64,000 nucleotides of DNA, taken from contig NZ_AP018042.1 in assembly GCF_002356295.1 (NCBI RefSeq), forward strand, positions 682,001 to 746,000, read 5' to 3'. The notes beneath the pieces are model-generated. The model searched no databases and was not told the DNA's origin. It was given only the letters and a program-made list of their open reading frames with translations. Source of the stretch: Labilibaculum antarcticum (GTDB taxonomy: Bacteria > Bacteroidota > Bacteroidia > Bacteroidales > Marinifilaceae). The translations under genes were made by a program, and so were the position numbers. Of the stretch, positions 62,185 to 64,000 are shown one piece after another (position 1 is the stretch's first letter; each line of letters begins with the position of its first letter).

Positions 62185-64000
62185 TTAGACTTCCTCTATT
62201 TCAGCTAATTTCCCATAAAGAACAAAGGCTCTTACTTTTTCGAAACCTAATTGTTCGATTAATTTTTTATACGCCAAAACTTGCGTTTTGTGACTTTTCT
62301 CTTTTTTCTTACCAAACTTAAAATCGATAACAATTGCCTCTTTTCCTTTGTGAATTACTCTATCTGGTCGCAGCACCTCACCTTTCCCCAAAAGAATATC
62401 TCTTTCATTCACAACCGTCCAGCCTTTTGAAAACCATTCTGCTACCGTAGGCTCACTCAATAACTCCTTTGCAAACAGTGAAACCTCTTCAGCCTGAATT
62501 TGATCTAATTTCCCTTCGAATTGCAACTGACTTACCGCCTTGGCAATATCTTCTTTGTATTCTATTAATTGAAATAATTGATGTAAAATATTTCCTCTGC
62601 TTACCGGAGAAAATGTCTCTACTGATACAGCTTCCGAGAAATCGAAATAATCTGCAGAATGCGACCGCAGCTTTAAACGATCGTCAAGCAAAGAAGCAGG
62701 ATAATCGCTCCGCTTCTCTTTCGGCTTTGGAAGCACTTTGGAAGCAGTGGCTTTTAATTCACCCAATTCGAAATAATGACCTTCTTTATTCCAATTCTGA
62801 GTTAAGGACACTATTTTGTTCCCATTAAAATCCGAAGAATAATTATCCGAATTTTCAAACGCGTGTAAAAGCAGATCAGAGATATTTTTCAAATCCCGCT
62901 TTGCAGGAAGTGGAGAATAGCTTATAAAAGCCTCCTCTGCTCTTGTTAATGCAACATATAAAAGGTTCAAATTATCAATATACGAATGTAATTTTTCAGT
63001 AAAATATTCCTGATAATATATGGTTTCCTTTAATGAACTACTGTAACGAACGGGAAGTACATCTAAAACATTAAAACCTTCTACTTTCGGCTGACACCAT
63101 AATATGTTTGTGTGTCGTGTATTGTCCAAATCCCAATTACAAAATGGTAAAATCACCACTTTAAACTCCAAACCTTTCGACTTGTGAATGGTCATGATTC
63201 GAATCGCGTCCTGCTGATCCGAGACTGAAATCACCTCCTTATTTTTTCGCTCTTCCCAGTAATTCACGAATGAATTTAAATCCGGAGCATCCGTTTTGGT
63301 AAATCCTAAAACTAAATCCTGAAAAGCTTCTAAAAAAGGAAAATCCTGAGGACGTTCATTCAGTTTAAAAATATAAATCAATTTCTCTACCAAATCATAC
63401 AATGCCTGTCTTTTCAATTCAGGTATATTCGAAGTGAATTCATCAGGGAAATCGGATTCAAATGTATTTTCATCTTTAGAAATGGCGTACAATTGATCCT
63501 TATCTTCGGTCTGTTGATTTTTAATGTAAACTTGATATTCTTGCTTTAAGAATCCAAGATTAATTTTATCATCTGGATATACAAAATAGCTCAATAAATG
63601 AGCTAAAAAACTAATAACAGAAGAATTCTTTAGGTAAAGAGAATCGTTCGAGATTACATCGTAATTAATTCCTTCTTTCACATTTTCGCTTGCGCGATAG
63701 GCCATTAACGCATCAGCAATCAGACCACCTTCTTTTCCATTTCGCACTAAAATGGAAATATCCCGGGCCTGATAACCCATTTCCTGAAATTGCTCAATCC
63801 GTAAAGGTAAATCCTCTAAAACTTTTTCAATCCAATCTGAATCAGTCTCTTTCTCAATAAAATTGGCTTTTACATATCCGGGAGATTTTTCTTTATTACC
63901 AGGAAAATGCTGATACACATCTTGATAAGCACCTATAATTTTCTCTTGCTCCTCTTTTAATCCTTCCGAAATTTCAGGTGGAATGGAAGCATTGTAATCA
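62185..64000 (-). CDS. UvrD/Rep-family helicase with C-terminal nuclease, AddA-like (partial)
   Basis: The frame is open to base 64000, so the N-terminus (helicase motifs I-IV) lies outside; about 605 codons are visible. Motif V is seen in IRIMTIHKSKGLEFKVVILP and motif VI in NLLYVALTRAEEAF. The C-terminus has the PD-(D/E)XK nuclease pattern GEVLRPDRVIHKG, AIVIDFKFGKKKE and the following Q..Y (QVLAYKKL). This matches the RecB/AddA type of double-strand-break repair enzyme. A GTG near 63918 is not the true start because the coding frame continues upstream of it. Confidence 0.9.
   Translation of the reverse strand, partial: DYNASIPPEISEGLKEEQEKIIGAYQDVYQHFPGNKEKSPGYVKANFIEKETDSDWIEKVLEDLPLRIEQFQEMGYQARDISILVRNGKEGGLIADALMAYRASENVKEGINYDVISNDSLYLKNSSVISFLAHLLSYFVYPDDKINLGFLKQEYQVYIKNQQTEDKDQLYAISKDENTFESDFPDEFTSNIPELKRQALYDLVEKLIYIFKLNERPQDFPFLEAFQDLVLGFTKTDAPDLNSFVNYWEERKNKEVISVSDQQDAIRIMTIHKSKGLEFKVVILPFCNWDLDNTRHTNILWCQPKVEGFNVLDVLPVRYSSSLKETIYYQEYFTEKLHSYIDNLNLLYVALTRAEEAFISYSPLPAKRDLKNISDLLLHAFENSDNYSSDFNGNKIVSLTQNWNKEGHYFELGELKATASKVLPKPKEKRSDYPASLLDDRLKLRSHSADYFDFSEAVSVETFSPVSRGNILHQLFQLIEYKEDIAKAVSQLQFEGKLDQIQAEEVSLFAKELLSEPTVAEWFSKGWTVVNERDILLGKGEVLRPDRVIHKGKEAIVIDFKFGKKKEKSHKTQVLAYKKLIEQLGFEKVRAFVLYGKLAEIEEV

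Noticed and set aside
63900-63918. A GTG start for a short helicase.
   Set aside because: The same frame stays open with sensible coding sequence to the window edge, so the gene is cut by the window, not truncated.

Overview
The window looks like chromosomal DNA of a marine-type member of the Bacteroidota; Marinilabiliales or Marinifilaceae would fit, but that placement is inference. The base composition is AT-rich. Promoter-like boxes follow the Bacteroidota TAnnTTTG pattern. There is a UpxY/NusG-like antiterminator at the head of a surface-polysaccharide operon. Lipoproteins, an S9 peptidase and a malic enzyme fused to a phosphotransacetylase-like domain are also typical of the phylum. I see no phage, IS element, CRISPR array, rRNA or tRNA.

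Region 1 (bases 1 to about 29,950) is a run of 26 genes, all on the minus strand, forming one surface-polysaccharide locus. Transcription enters from the right. A UpxY-like regulator comes first, then wecC and wecB (UDP-ManNAcA supply), a Wzx flippase and a DegT aminotransferase. Next come two copies of an ATP-grasp plus small PLP-enzyme module separated by a GT2 and a WbqC protein, then a Wzy-type polymerase, three tandem GNAT paralogues, a NodB deacetylase and a GT4. These are followed by two tandem PaaK/CapK-like adenylate-forming enzymes, a third ATP-grasp, a second deacetylase, a VpsJ-like toroid protein, a WecG/TagA transferase, the initiating sugar-phosphate transferase, Wza and the start of a Wzc kinase. 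The set suggests a Wzx/Wzy-built polymer containing a uronic acid whose carboxyl or amino groups are heavily decorated.

Region 2 (30.6 to 43.7 kb) is housekeeping: maeB, yidC, pyrG, a DUF349 protein, hsp20, trmD, rubrerythrin, an outer-membrane barrel and queE, mostly single genes with clear hairpin terminators. Region 3 (43.9 to 64 kb) holds a 5'-nucleotidase lipoprotein with a haem-c-type sensor kinase, a large hybrid PAS kinase, an Lrp regulator divergent from a threonine dehydrogenase, a probable sulfate-permease/cysQ/S9-peptidase operon, an HD protein coupled to an isocitrate-type dehydrogenase, a MORN-like lipoprotein and the end of an AddA-like helicase-nuclease cut by the window edge.

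The most unusual sequence-level signals are three heptanucleotide tandem arrays that sit in identical phase on the stop codons of minus-strand genes, and a 41-bp tandem repeat built of small hairpins with compensatory changes inside the polysaccharide operon. The most unusual gene-level signals are the duplicated ATP-grasp/PLP module, the tandem GNAT and PaaK-like families, and an HD-domain protein with Cys in place of the signature His.
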